Below, one piece after another: positions 21,401 to 33,010 of a stretch of DNA of 64,000 nt. The DNA lies in assembly GCA_018287875.1 (NCBI GenBank), contig JAGVVL010000013.1, positions 186,001 to 250,000 on the forward strand, written 5' to 3'. Source of the DNA: Nigrospora sphaerica. Its lineage: Eukaryota; Ascomycota; Sordariomycetes; Amphisphaeriales; Apiosporaceae. The notes under the pieces are model-generated. The model saw only the letters and a list, made by a program, of their open reading frames with translations. It had not been told where the DNA came from and did not search any database. The first letter of the stretch is position 1, and every line of letters starts with the position of its first letter. A program made the translations under genes and the position numbers.

Positions 21401-22722
21401 ATACGTGGCACCCTTGACGAGGAACGTGCCACGCTGTGTCTCGATGTTGCACCCGGCTGAGTTGGTAATGATGACAAAATCACTCTGGGGCCAGCCTTTG
21501 ATCAGACCATAGGCGAAGTCATCCGCCATTTTCACGGTGATTTCGTCCTGAGCACAAGTGACCTCGGTGACATAAGCGGAGTTCTCTAGCACGACAACGT
21601 CATAAATGGTATCAATCTTGACCGAGACAGCATTCTGACCCGGGGCTGGGTCCTTGTAGTTGAGGCTTGCGGATCGGGAGAGCACTAAGTTTGCGTAAGA
21701 TGATCTGTCGACGGAGGAGTCGGCAACCGCTATCATGGCACTGCTTGTTGCCGAGCAGAGAGGGCCGCCAGAACTGGTGATGCTAGCACTGGACATGGTG
21801 AATGATCCCGTAGTCGAGGCTGGGATAGTCGGGACTGAGGCGGAGCCACTGGATGTTGCCGGCGGGAAGCTCGACGTGGCTGGTGGCAGACTCGATGATG
21901 CCGACGGCAGAGACCGCACAATAACCAAACTCACGGGCCGGCAATCCTTGGCCGAGGGAGCCGCTGTCTGGACGAGTATGTGGGAGCTCGGATCCATGCA
22001 GAAGCCTGTCGAGCCCACGAGAACGGCGTTGCGGGCGCCATCGTGACTCCAAGTGGAATAAGAAGAAGCCGCGTTAGGCGACAGGCCTAGGAAGGTCTGG
22101 TTGCGTGCAGCAACGCCATTCACGAACAAATTGGTGACAATGACAGTCCCGTTGGGGTAGAAAGTGACCAAGTCGGCACTCGAGGCATCGTTCAGGGCCG
22201 GGCCAGCTTTCCATCAAAGCTGACGTATCTTATCGACCGTCGAGCCAGACGGGAGGGCGTCGTATCCTGGACCGTGATGTAACCCGTGTACGATCCATCC
22301 GGAAGGGAGCTCGTCGAGGCTATCGCGCTGCTTGCCACCGAATTACTGGAGCCAGAGGGGCGGGACAAGGTAGTGGAGAGGCTGGAGTTGGAAGGCTGGC
22401 CTGTGATGGTGGGAAAGGACGCGGACGATAACGAGGTATAAGACGAGCGACTGTAACCATCCTGTAAAACCGAGGAAGAGACCGTGGCCGCGATTGTTAC
22501 TGAGGATGACGCAGACACAGGATGGCTTCCATTAGAGACGGCCGTCCAATTAGAGTACAGAGAGTGACTGGCGGTGGGGTACGCTGGAATACCAGCCGAG
22601 CTCAGGGGTGCCGACAGAGTCGAGTTGCTGCTCGGTCGATGCACTTTGCACTTAGCCGAGGCGGTTTCAGCAAGGCCAAAGAGGAGACAAAAGAATGTGG
22701 CGGCACGCATCGTGGCGGCCAA
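18449..22722 (-). CDS. large secreted Ser/Thr-rich surface protein, split by a 1-base frameshift
   Basis: Two minus-strand frames, 22722-22192 (176 residues) and 22171-18449 (1240 codons), meet without space for an intron. Reading the second frame from just upstream gives LNDASSADLVTFYPNGT directly after DGKLARP, so one indel in the C-rich run near 22,187-22,195 separates what should be one protein of about 1,420 residues. The N-terminus MRAATFFCLLFGLAETASA is a signal peptide, followed by a Ser/Thr mucin-like stretch. Dibasic Kex2-type sites occur (LARRS, ARRRRAV, LKRSE, LMKRD). Later parts include a beta-rich Cys-containing domain (DFVIITNSAGCNIETQRGTF), a long central domain with FEYVCSDWVEILLTPFKKI, a Thr-rich linker with a 17-residue tandem repeat, and a C-terminal domain rich in Trp, Gly and Cys. 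The domain layout recalls uncharacterised fungal surface proteins (DUF7029/DUF7223 type, from memory and unconfirmed). It probably acts in the cell wall or outside the cell. Function unknown. Confidence 0.75.
19127..19279 (-). repeat. three perfect 51-bp tandem repeats inside the secreted-protein gene
   Basis: Units at 19127-19177, 19178-19228 and 19229-19279 are identical as read, with a partial fourth (about 20 bp) after them. Each encodes the 17 residues TVTATSTQVVGVAGPMQ. The length is a multiple of three, so copy-number change would keep the frame, as in many fungal cell-surface proteins. Confidence 0.93.
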
Positions 22723-23874
22723 GAAACAAGAATGAACGACTAGTGTAAAGGGTGCCAGTGCAACACGCCACCCAGCAGCTCCCGGATGCCTGCCATCATC
22801 TATGTATAGCTGAGGAACTCAGGGGCTGTACGACAAGTACTCGAAGCCTAGAACCTAGAAAAGAGGCTATTCAGAGGCCGCCTTGCGAGGTTCTCATTTC
22901 CGACTTCCCCCTCAGGGGTCCATAGGCCGCACCAGGACAGCGCGGTTGTCGATGCCGCGCCTGACCGCGTGGCGAGCTAAAGGTCCTCGGTCGAGTCTAG
23001 CCTCGAGTTTTGCAGACAGGCAGGTTTTAACGGAAGAGAAGTGGAAGGGGCTGAAGACCCTTGCAGACTGGCAGCAAACGAGACCGGGCGACCGAGACCA
23101 CGCGGGCGCATAAGGGCGCGAGGAATGGGGGGAGTGGGGCTCAGTAAGGGGAGCGCTTGCACGTCTGTAGTGCCAACGCCTTCCGCCCAGCTTGTTAGGA
23201 TAGTGCCGAACTAAACCCACATAGCGCAGGTCGTGCTACTAAGCGCGGTGGCGGGCTTACCGTGATTGCACTAGCGTTCCAAATTCTTCTGAGCTGAAAG
23301 CTGAGGAGGAACTCACTAAAGCAGGCGATAAGTCAGATATGGTGTTCAAGCCGAGCCGCGGTGAGGCACTGTGAGTCTCTCTGCAACGCCACTGCTGCTA
23401 GCGCCTCGGTCTTTTTTTTTTCTAAACCTCTTCACTAATCTCTACAGCGCGCCGCCCCTGCTATACTCGCCGACTTCAGCTTTAGGTTAGAAGGGTGGTT
23501 AATAGACAAATCGCCCAAACCTTCAATACAAAAAGCACGTCAAACTCGTGCGTCCAAAGCCACTTTTTATGGTTCGAATGTAAGATAACCAGCCTAATCT
23601 GTAGGAAAAGAAGGAAGTGCTACATTATCTTTACGAAAAGGGGCTTGAAGAAGCCTTATTATCGTCTATAATATGCTGGATAGCAAAGTCTTCGTCGCTG
23701 CCGCTATGGCTGGCTACTTTACCTACTATACTGAGTATTTCACCATGACTTTCAAGCATCCACTATGAAAGGGGTCCATGCAGTTGCACAACTACCAAAA
23801 AAAACCGAAGAAAGTTCTGTTCGTGTTCACATCCACATGACATTCGAACAGACCTGCCGCAATTACAAAGGATG

Positions 23875-24085
23875 GTGTGGCAATATGAGGCTATCATTAG
23901 TTTCGCCTATCAGATCACGTGAGGAGCTACTGTGAACTACAGTAGGTCCTATGGAGAATGTGGGGAGCGATCCCCAGCTACGAATATATAGTCTGCCGTG
24001 TCTGGCTCATTCTTTTGTCCTTTCTAATGGATAACCTTGAGCCTTTCCCTTCCCACGCCTCCTTCAGTGCGACAGATGGGTAGTA
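23875..24085 (+). repeat. diverged dispersed repeat, copy 1
   Basis: Shares ordered blocks with 25125-25325: GCAATATGAGGCTAT, then AGATCACGTG versus AGGTCACGTG, then TTGTCCTTTCTAATGGATAAC versus TTGTTTCCTTCTAATGGATAAC (abbreviated blocks), then CAGTGCGACA. Same order, spacing and orientation about 1.25 kb apart imply an old duplication or two copies of an unknown element. Confidence 0.6.
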
Positions 24086-25124
24086 GCTTTATATGGAGGC
24101 TGCTTTGCATGGTATTGGGACGACTTTCAAGAAATAGGCCACGAATACACACAAGGTCTTCTATGTCGTTAACACACTACGCTGCATCGCCTAGTTCCAT
24201 GTGGTAACTATACGCGCCTTTCATTAGATGGGGACGGCGCCGATGCGAGCGACTAGCCTCGCGTGGGAATATCGAGCTTGGGCTACAAAACTAACAGGGT
24301 GGTCACCTACGCCGCCTGCTATATCGGCCCAGCACCCGAGGGCGCCGTCAAAGACCGGATTCCATGGAAGTCGCCTGGACTCATTACTCAATTTAACGTA
24401 ATAGAAGCGTCAGGGCGGCTCCTGCTGAGAAAATCCAGGTCTTGCGTCAGCCCGGTCTGGGCAGGATGCCCGGAGGCTGTCGGGAGTTTCGTTTCCCCGT
24501 CCGGCCAAGCTTGCCAAGGAGGGTAGTACTCGCGCCTTCTCACACGCGCATTCTCTCTTTTCCCAGAAGGGCACTTCCATCCACGTCAGTGTGCTTCCGA
24601 CAGCCAAGAGTGCGTGATAAGAAACCCCATCTCGATGCTCATGCCTACCGATGAATCGACACGTGGAGATGGCAGCCACGAAATCAAACCAGGCGTGCCC
24701 TGGCAACTCCCTGTCTCCGCCTACGTGGAATTGGGCATACGTGCGCAGGGTCAGCGCTGACTTCTCCACTGAGCATCTGCTCTGGATCCTGAAATCCGTA
24801 AAAAGTCTAAATCCAGGAGCGTCGCAACCTTACCCGATGTGAACCACACCAGGGCTTCATCCATGATGCTCTTTCCCCGGCCTGGCCAGGATGTTTGCTA
24901 CAAAGGTGTCAGAGCGTTTATAGGCTTCGCTGTCCATGTGATTCATGCTGCGAACGCCACAGCGCGGATCATGCTGAAGGCCAACATCATTCACATTTGG
25001 TCACCAGCTCTGCCATGTCCCTTCCCCTCCCGCTGCCCAGCGGTCCCATTGTTACCAAAGGAATCGTGGCGTGACCTATGTCCGGCATTTACCCAAAATG
25101 GCATCAAGGCTTTATTACAAGTGT

Positions 25125-25325
25125 CGCAATATGAGGCTATTCACGTGGCTTAGCCTCTCCTACCAGGTCACGTGGCTCCTCTTCACATGCCAGGATTCAC
25201 ATGGTGACAGGGGTCCTGAGCTACTATATGTACTACTGCACCTACAGACAGATTTCCTTTGTTTCCTTCTAATGGATAACTTGAACCTCGCTTTCCACGA
25301 TCTCTGCAGTGCGACAACAAGGTAT
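25125..25325 (+). repeat. diverged dispersed repeat, copy 2
   Basis: Counterpart of 23875-24085, with the same blocks in the same order. No open frame is conserved between the copies, so it is more likely a non-coding element or a duplicated regulatory segment than a gene. Confidence 0.6.
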
Positions 25326-27589
25326 GTTCCACAGCCAGCGTCTATCGTAACCGACAGACTCCATGACTTACCAGGAAAGAATGTAGCCTGCGACTCTTCT
25401 CTTTCAAATTTGACCATCTGGTGTGCCTGCGTAACAACATAGCACACTCCCATATTCGGGGCTGGGCTAGACCTCTGCGGAAGAAGAATCGTGAGTCCTG
25501 TATGATGTAGGTCTACTTCCATTAATGTCTCACATGTGAGATGGCAACGAAGGCGCTGAAACGATAGGAGTATGGCCGTCTGCTACCGTGTTGATAATCC
25601 CAGAGGCAACGTCGATGTGCTGGGGGAAGTTGTCCGTGCTGCCGCTATTCAGTAAATGGAAATGGTGATGACCGAGTTAGCCGTGGCCTGAAGAATGTCA
25701 CCTATGTTAGATAATTTACCAGGCTTGCACTCGCCACTTCGCTGCGAATTTTCAACATGAACAGATTAGAAGTGACAGGTAAAATATTCCCGGCGTGTAT
25801 GTATGTTAAGACCTTCACTTTGAAAGCAGTGGTATAGACCCGTATGCCTCTCATCCCAATACCGCACTCAGCTCATTCCCACCCGTTATACCGTGGCCAC
25901 GGGTCCCCTTACCATTTACGCCACGACACCCGCTGTGGCGCTCGTGTATCTCACCCTCGGAGTTGCGTCAGCTATGCGCTCGTCATTTTCATTGCCAGCG
26001 ACTGGACAGAAGGTTTGAACATGCACCAGCACACACACCTTTAGGCGCGCTTTCTGTCCCCTGCAACCTCCCCCCGCGATGTTTGCAAGGATCATCCCTG
26101 ATGTCTCTTGGCCTGTTAGCTCCGCTTCCGATCCAACTGCTACACGATACCTTAAGCGCGTAATCCTTGTAGGCGGCCGCACGAGGCACTGATTGGCTCG
26201 GCCCTGGCCATTTGGACGAATGTGGTAGCTATCTCAACGGAACCGGGGTTTTTACATGCTGGCTAAGTCCCATCTGTTATTACAACGGCCTATATGACAC
26301 TAGCACCCACGTGGTTATCAGGTATCCAGCTGGTGCGATGCTGCAGGCCACGATGCCTGTACCAGCGCTTTCGGTCGCTTTGTTGACCTCGGAAAGCACC
26401 GTTTTAAGCCAAACAGCCGGCTGAACATGATTCGCTTCAGCCGCAACGTCTCCTTTCCCCGCTTGACTTACCTACGAAGCCAACCCCCGTGGTGGGCATC
26501 TTACGTGCACGATGAGATCCGTAGTCGACAACCATGAACCGTGTTTATTGGGCTACCGTGGAGACGGTTGCCAAGATAGTACTGGAGATCATCGGAGCTA
26601 CCAAGCAGCCTCCCTTCTTCCGTCAACCAGAAGGTTCAAACGTAAAAGATCAATACCGAATCCCCTGGCACGTATCATGATTTAGAAGGAAAGCTGAAAG
26701 CAGCGGAGGTAAGAGATGGATAGATGTAGAAGGTAAACCCAAACCCGAACTGTTAAACATCGTCCTTGCACTGGCCTCACTGTTTATGCATGGACGGCCT
26801 CATCCCATCCGCTGCTCATATATCTTCTTCGCTTCTCTCTTCTCTTCTCTCTGCAATCCACTACGCAATGGCCGAATCTTATATTTTCTCAACACGAACC
26901 CACACAGGCAGCAACAGCAACGAAGCAACCAACGGCAACGCCAGACCTAGGGCTCTGGCGTCCACGGCCTCGGTACTTAGAGCGTATGCCCTAGTGTGCT
27001 GCATTTAGTTATGGAGGTGAGCTCGGTGGTACGGCCTAAGGCTGTTTGCGATGTTGAGGACGTTGGGGCGAGGCCGGTGGAGAACGGTGTTAGACGGCAC
27101 GGCTTCACCACGGACAGCCTAAGGAGGAGGTTTCTGATACATCATTTCAAGCCCCAAGCGAGCCAACACCTCTAGACGGCCTGGCAAATACTGTAAGCGC
27201 GTGGGCAAGCTACATGCTGACACTGGCAGCCCTCAGCTGGGCTGCTTCTCACAGCCATCTTCGCAGATCCGTTCAGACTCTTGAAGATCCTAGCAGCAGC
27301 TTGGAATGCTAGCTGTCGCACGTTAGAGAGCCTAAGAAAGGCTTGCTGACCTGTTGGTTGGGCCTTGTGGCGTTTCTGAGGCTTCTGCTGCTGCTGCGCT
27401 GCAACTGGTTGTTGTCTTGGTCATATCCTAGCGTGACTTTCTCAGCAATAGCCTTGCGGGACACCTGGCGTAGCGTGACAGCAACAGGAGCCTCAGAAAC
27501 GTTGGAAGTTTTATTCAACAGATGAGCAAACCTTTTCGAGACTTGTCAACACGTTCGACTATGGCGACAACGAACCGTTGTACGTGAAA

Positions 27590-28461
27590 GTGGAAGTGTC
27601 GCTCGATCTCATCACCGCTCACGTATATAAATGGAAGGAGCCACGTCCCTCCTGCTGAATGTTTCTTCTCCTATCTTCAATTAACCATTCAATCTTTTCC
27701 ACCCACCTCCGTTCAGCACAGAGGCCCCGCACAGTGAGGCCTAGCGGTCCGTGGTCCAGTCGCGATGACACTCCTGGCGCTCGTAGGCTTCGCGGACGCT
27801 GGGTGCGCGCGATTTGTGGATGCGGACAGGTAGAATATGACGGTTCCGGGCAGGGAGGGTTGAGGAAGAAGGGCGACCACCAGCGTCCCGCTCGGGGGTG
27901 GTGGCGGCGGTAGCGACTTGGGTTTTGGGGGGGGGGGGATGCCGTTGAGTCGCAATCTGAGGGCAAATGCCAAGAATGCAATCTTGGGGCGAGGAGATGG
28001 GCGTCGTCGTCGTTGCCGCTTTCGAGGTAGCTTTAGTAGTAGTGGAGGATTCGCTGAAACTGTCATGAAATTAGGGAGAGTTGATAGGCGTCTTCTTAGC
28101 ATCTGTCGGCGAAGAGATTACAGGTCTCGTCGTCGCAGTTGCTGATAAGGTAGGTTCGACTGAACGGAAGAGACGCTGTCAATATATAGTTGGGAGTCTA
28201 CGGGCGTCGTCGCCGTCTCTGAGGTTGCCGTAGTCGAAGTGACGTTCGTGGTAGGGGAAGAGCAGAGCGGAAGCCGTCATGAACTAAGGAGGGTGCGACG
28301 GGCGTAACCGTCGTAGCAGCTGAAAATTGGGAGATGTCGTACTTGGTTGTGTTCGCCTGGGCCGAGCTGGACAATCCAGCCTGGCGGCTCTGCCCACTAG
28401 AACTGCCGGTCGAAGAAGCTGGGGCTGAAGTCGAAACCGCCATCACCACAGTCATCATCAA
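27590..28461 (-). pseudogene. possible frameshifted Ser/Thr-rich protein relic
   Basis: The minus strand from 28461 starts MMMTVVMAVSTSAPASSTGSS and continues Ser/Thr-rich, but the low-complexity text changes frame: Thr/Ala-rich stretches such as ATSETATTPVD and ATATTRPVISSPTD are only seen by switching frames. A run of 12 G (about 27,927-27,938) and tandem CGTCGTC-type tracts lie inside. It resembles a decayed mucin-like surface protein similar in style to the one at 22 kb. Evidence is compositional only. Confidence 0.25.
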
Positions 28462-29234
28462 CAGATCGACGTACCAGTGATGGGATTAAACACACCTTAA
28501 CAACTCCGGAACCAAAAGATATAAAATGGGTCACGCGACCAAGCCGACGACAAACCTCACCGGCGACTTTTGCCGTTTGTACAAGACCGCGCTTACGCCG
28601 GGGCGGATGAAAGGCAGTAAAGAGACGCTGACAAAAGGCATTACAGATGCAGTTGATGATAGATGCCGATGGATAATGATGAACAACGAAGTAGGTGGTA
28701 TGGATTGCGTAGGAGGCGATATGGTGGCGACTAAGGCATTCACCACGTCGTAATTTAAAACATGTGATTCCGTCAGCAAAAGCCAGGCTCAGACCTGCAA
28801 GGCCCCGAGACAATAGAAAGCCGCGATTATGTCACCAGGAAACTACGGCAGTACAAAGTTCCGCGCCTCGCCTACCTACAGGAGGGTGCTTTGGCGTCTC
28901 TCACTGACAAGCGGCTTCTCAGGAAGCAAGCAAGACGAGACTAACGCCGTTTCCCCTCCCAGTCGTTCTCGCTGGCTCCTGGCCGCTTGAATCCATGCTT
29001 GTCGCCCGGCCTTATGGCTTCTTTGTAGCACGCGGATGCTACTACTTCAAAGGTATTACTACAATGTATGCAATCCTGTTCCTTTAATAGCAACTCCGCG
29101 GACGTACACTAAGTTTTTGCCTCCCGCTGAAGTAGGTAGAACCCGCTGTTCGTGCTGAGGAACAAGGCTCCACATTTTATTGTGAACACATTGGCCTGCC
29201 TATACCTAGGCGGACACCACCTCTCTCATGATCG
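28462..29234. other. intergenic, nothing recognised
   Basis: Short overlapping frames on both strands only. The right part is the 3' flank of the phosphatase-like gene. Confidence 0.5.
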
Positions 29235-30912
29235 TCATCGCTCATAGCCCCAGTCGTACTCCCACACCTTCGCGCCGTCAACGACCAAGTCAAAGTGCAC
29301 CACAAGCCGGTGCGGGTCTGTTGTGTCGAACGAGAGGGCGGCGAACTTAGAGTTGCCCGGGTAGTGGTTGTGGACGGCCACATCGGTGTCGTTGGCGGCG
29401 TCCGCGTGGTACCAGCGGTCGAACGGCTCGTAGAACTGGTTGAGAGCCGACGTCGAGAACTCGATGACTGGCTTACCCTTCCCAGGCGCCGCCGGAAAGA
29501 TGGTAGTGGCGTGCTCGTGGCGGTCCTGTTGCGGTTGGTGGTCTGGTCAGCATGGGTACAGATTAAGGGGGAGGGCCTGGGTCAACTCACGCCGCTCAAG
29601 ATGATGACACCGTCCGTCTTCTTCATCCAACCTAAGATCATGGCTCGCTCCCAAAGGTATCCCGCCCACCTGTCGGCCTCGTCAGGCCCGCCACAGTTCC
29701 GGGTGGCGGGCACACTGCTCACGACCACCTTCCACCGCTTCTCGGTCTCCAGCCATTCCTTCAGGTCCGCCAGCTGCTGAGAGCCCAGCATGGTCTTTCC
29801 CGGGCCATCGATCATGCTCGACTCGGACTTGTACCTGCGGGTGTCCAGGACGAAGAAGGCGACGTCGCCGTGGTGGAAGGCGTAGTACGACTCGTCTTGT
29901 CCCCAGGCCGATGGCGGGTTCACCCGGCCTTGATAGTTCCAGTACGTGGTGATGGCGTCCGCGTACAGCCCCGTCTCGTTGCCGGACCAGTCATTAATAA
30001 TCTCATGGTCGTCGTAGACGTGCAACCACGGCAGGCTCGTGAGTGCCGTGGTCCAACTGGGTGAGGCGTACACCTGGCGGTACGCCGCTGTGTAGTGGGC
30101 GCGGCTCCAGCCCAGTGGATGCGGGAGGTCGATGTAGATGAAGTCGATGGTGCGGTTGCTGATGTACTCGCCCAGGACTTCGAGCCCCCGGATCGACAGC
30201 GCGTGGTCAGCCGGGTTGTAGGGATAGAAGGCCTTGATGCAGCTTGTAGTCGCCATGGTCCACTTTTTGGGCTGTTCCTGGGCCGTCCGGAAGACGCCCT
30301 GGTGACTGGCGTTGGTGGCGTACATGTAGGCCGTGTCAGGGACGAGGCCATCGATAGTGAACGTACTGACCCAGTCGGACTCGCCCGCCACGCCCACCGT
30401 TCCCGCCTCGGGCCGAAGCCGTAGCGCGACTACCGCGGCTTCTGGGGCCCGGAAGACGATCCTCGCAGAAGCCGTGTCTACGTACCCAGTGCGGGAAAAG
30501 GACAGCTCGTTGCTCGGGTGCAAGTAGTAGCCGCGGTACACGAAGTCCAACGACGCCACAAGGCACAACAAATTCAAAGCGCTTCTGGCTGCCGACAGGA
30601 CGGGCTGACGTTCGTCGACCCAGCCCAGAAGCGCGATCAAAAAGGTGCTGCGACGCTTTTTGGGGCTCTTTGAGGACCCGAGAAGGCGACGCTGGACCAG
30701 GGCCGAGAAGGCATACGTAGCAAGGTTGGCATAGATCCTGGGCAAGTACCGCAGGCCGAGAGGATGCTGTACTGGTCAGCCGACTTGGCCAGGAGAACAA
30801 GGCCGGGTACGGAGGGGGGGCATACGAATCTGACGAAAAGGATGGACGTGTACCGAAGCATCAGCGTGATAGCTGCGATGACAGCGTCGAGGATGGATAC
30901 CAGGGCCATCAC
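29235..30912 (-). CDS. PhoD-like metallophosphatase family membrane protein
   Basis: Three exons fit: 30912-30826, 30766-29591 and 29525-29235, giving 517 residues. Introns are 59 bp (GTATGC...CTGAC...TACAG) and 65 bp (GTGAGT...ACAG). The first exon plus the start of exon 2 (SILDAVIAAITLMLRYTSILFV, then YANLATYAFSALV) supplies one or two membrane segments, with another hydrophobic stretch near residues 85-105. A beta-sandwich-like N-terminal domain (IVFRAPEAAVVALRLRP) is followed by the PhoD-type phosphoesterase domain: VYDDHEIINDWSG (residues 279-291), NPPSAW, YYAFHHGDVAFFVLDTRRY and, across the second intron, SGDRHEH (420-426), whose His/Asp are metal ligands in the family. Oddly, the segment that should carry the GD metal-ligand motif before IYIDLPHP looks short (see findings). 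Probably a membrane-bound, outward or lumenal phosphoesterase; substrate unknown. Confidence 0.85.
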
Positions 30913-31149
30913 AGCGGGGATGATGTGCCGCTGCTCGCTGCACGGTCAAGGATGGGAAAGAGAAAGACAAGATAGATGCAGGACGGGCACATGTCCTGTT
31001 TCAAATCTTGGACCAAAGTAATACAAGCGCCTGCCGCTCGCTACGTCGACGGAGCGCACGTATATCGGCACATTACGCCGGGGCTTTTGGCTGCACGTGG
31101 CCCGGCCCGGCGGGGCCAACACGAAGAAGCCGTTCGCGGCCAGATCATA
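30913..31149. other. PhoD-like gene 5' flank
   Basis: About 240 bp between the start codon of the phosphatase-like gene and the left end of the Fot1-like element. The transposon therefore sits in the likely promoter region. Confidence 0.5.
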
Positions 31150-31205
31150 AGTTCGAGGACCCCCATTCGGGCCCCCCCCACTTTCGGGCCCCCCAAAAAA
31201 CAGCC
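31150..31205 (+). repeat. left C-rich terminal inverted repeat
   Basis: Begins AGTTCGAGGACCCCC and has C-runs of five, eight and six. Inverted copy at 32955-33010 with one difference. The G-rich complementary strand has several G-runs and could form a quadruplex. Confidence 0.93.
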
Positions 31206-31319
31206 ACCGAATTTTCGGCCTTTCGGACGTTCTTTCTATTTCTGAACTCAATTGGCGTCCAATCTTTCTATAAACTTATATAATAACAGTTATAGCTAAT
31301 ATGAAACAGTATTCTGAAG

Positions 31320-32937
31320 AAGATATGTAAAGAGCCCTTAACTCCGTTATAAGTAGGCACGGAATTAAGTAGACTATATAAGAATACAGCATACCGAAAT
31401 TAACACTACAAAACAGACTTTGAGGCGAATAAAGCAGGTCAGATACGTTCGCATATTAACAGAGGCTCAGACCAGTCCAGGAAGAATTGCTTACGACCTG
31501 GATCCTTACTTAAGCTGCCCTAGGGCTTCCACCTTTGCACGCCCAAGTAAAGGAGTTCGCCGAATGTATCCTCCGGGCTTAGGGCGACAGCGAGCCACTC
31601 GGAAAGAGGTGGCTGCAAGCCTTCCTACATAAGAACCCAGCTGTACAGGTTTATAAGAGCCGGTCTATCGACTCGTAGCGTGTTAATAGCGCCTCAGTCG
31701 AGGTAATTCGACTATAGTTCCGGTATCTTCAGTTACTGGAGATCCAGAGGGTGAAGCCAGCTAACCACTACAATATAGATAAAGCAGGGCTCCTAGAAGG
31801 TGCTGAATTTAACAGTCTAGTACTTGGAAGTTCGGAAAAGCGCTTAGTTTAAAAGAAGCAGCCTAGTTTTTATATTTAAATGTCTTTTATCGAATGCATC
31901 TCTACTTAAGGCCATACCCTGCCTTTATTGGTCATTTTTAAGGGTGAGACGGTTTAGCAATAATAGTTCCTGCTCGATTTAAGCTAATTCGGAGGCTGGC
32001 AGTTCACTATAACCGAAAACAGATGGATTACAGACTAAACAGCGCTCGAGTGGCTTGAGAAGGTCTTTATCCCAAATACCGCCCTTAAGGACTCTTCTAA
32101 GTACCGCCTACTTGTGATAGACGGCTATGGCAGCCGTATAACGACTGATTTTATATTCCAATGCTTCTCGTATCGGATATATCTTCTTTTCTTGCCCCCG
32201 TATACCTCTCACGTCCTCCAACCTATCGATTTAGCTATTTTCAGTTCTTTAAAATCGGCGTACCAGAAAGAGCTCGGATTTTTAACTTAGTTAACGGACT
32301 CGACAATAGTTAGCAAACGAAATTTTCTTACCTGCTATAAGAAGGCTCGCTTAGCCGGCCTTACCAGTCAGAATATCCAGAATAGGTGGAAAGCCGCCAG
32401 TCTCTAGCCGGTTAATATAGCTAAACCGCTTCTTAATCAAAATTTAATTTAAAATGCATAACAATTAACATCCAATATAACAAATTCGAAGAGATCCTAC
32501 TTAAATAGAGAGTTCTTAACACCTCAAAAGACATCTTATACTTCTACAGTGGTTTAGTCGACTCCAAAGAAGACGTCGGACTTTAAGGACCAAGTACAGC
32601 TTTCGAACCAGCTAGCTAAACACTCAACTATATAACGACTACTCTTCCGGAAGATCTAAAAGGCCTTTAATAAGAAGAACGTCCAATTAGCTACTACTTA
32701 AAGGCAAATTTAAGCTCTCGAAGCTAGGATTGACATTATCAGACTAAGGAAAAGGAAGAAGGTGGATTTAAGCCCTAATTCGAAGTTTGCGAATATTGAA
32801 GACGTCTACCGGGCTCAGTTGGCGGTCAGAGAAGCCGAAAGTGGTCTAGATAAAGAGAGTGACAGCGAAAGCCTAAGTAAGGCTGGTTCGTGTATTAGAG
32901 TTATCATTAATTAAGGCTATATTTGAAGTTCTATTGA
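31320..32937 (+). pseudogene. Fot1-like transposase relic
   Basis: Read through stops, the N-terminus (RALNSVISRHGIK, then YSIPKLTLQNRL) is a Psq-type HTH. Then come YNIDKAGLLEG (the family DE has become DK), GHTLPLLVIFKG, the catalytic box LLVIDGYGSRITTDF, FLPPYTSHVLQPIDLAIFS and a basic C-terminus (RKRKKVDLSPNSKF). The SH-to-SR and HxSH-to-YTSH changes are G-to-A/C-to-T type. No functional product is expected. Confidence 0.88.
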
Positions 32938-32954
32938 TAGGGCTGGTTTTCGCT

Positions 32955-33010
32955 GGCTGATTTTTGGGGGGCCCGAAAGTGGGGGGGGCCCGAATGGGGG
33001 TCCTCGAACT
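32955..33010 (-). repeat. right C-rich terminal inverted repeat
   Basis: Inverted partner of 31150-31205, ending GGGGGTCCTCGAACT and followed by the TA target copy. Confidence 0.93.

Larger units (their letters stand above)
22723..27589. other. 4.9-kb gene-poor interval
   Basis: Only short open frames without domains occur on either strand. The interval holds a pair of diverged similar segments (see 23875 and 25125) and mixed composition without the TAA/TAG density of the transposon blocks. A short minus-strand frame at 27309-27518 (VAVTLRQVSRKAIAEKVTLG) has protein-like composition but no recognised family. The segment next to 22,723 would contain the promoter of the secreted-protein gene. 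Confidence 0.5.
31150..33010 (+). mobile_element. complete Fot1-like element with C-rich 56-bp ends, RIP-mutated
   Basis: The element is 1861 bp with 56-bp terminal inverted repeats (31150-31205 and 32955-33010, one mismatch) and flanking TA duplications (31148-31149 and 33011-33012). The transposase gene is on the plus strand and full of TAA/TAG stops. Its right third is also present at 6713-6762 plus 12462-13072, and similar C-rich ends occur at 58,950-58,996 and 63,819. It lies between the start of the PhoD-like gene and the upstream region of the MFS transporter gene. Confidence 0.93.

Noticed and set aside
24263..25522. Several 60-123 codon frames on both strands as small secreted effectors
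   Set aside because: None has a signal peptide, Cys pattern or start context that stands out, and frames overlap on both strands.
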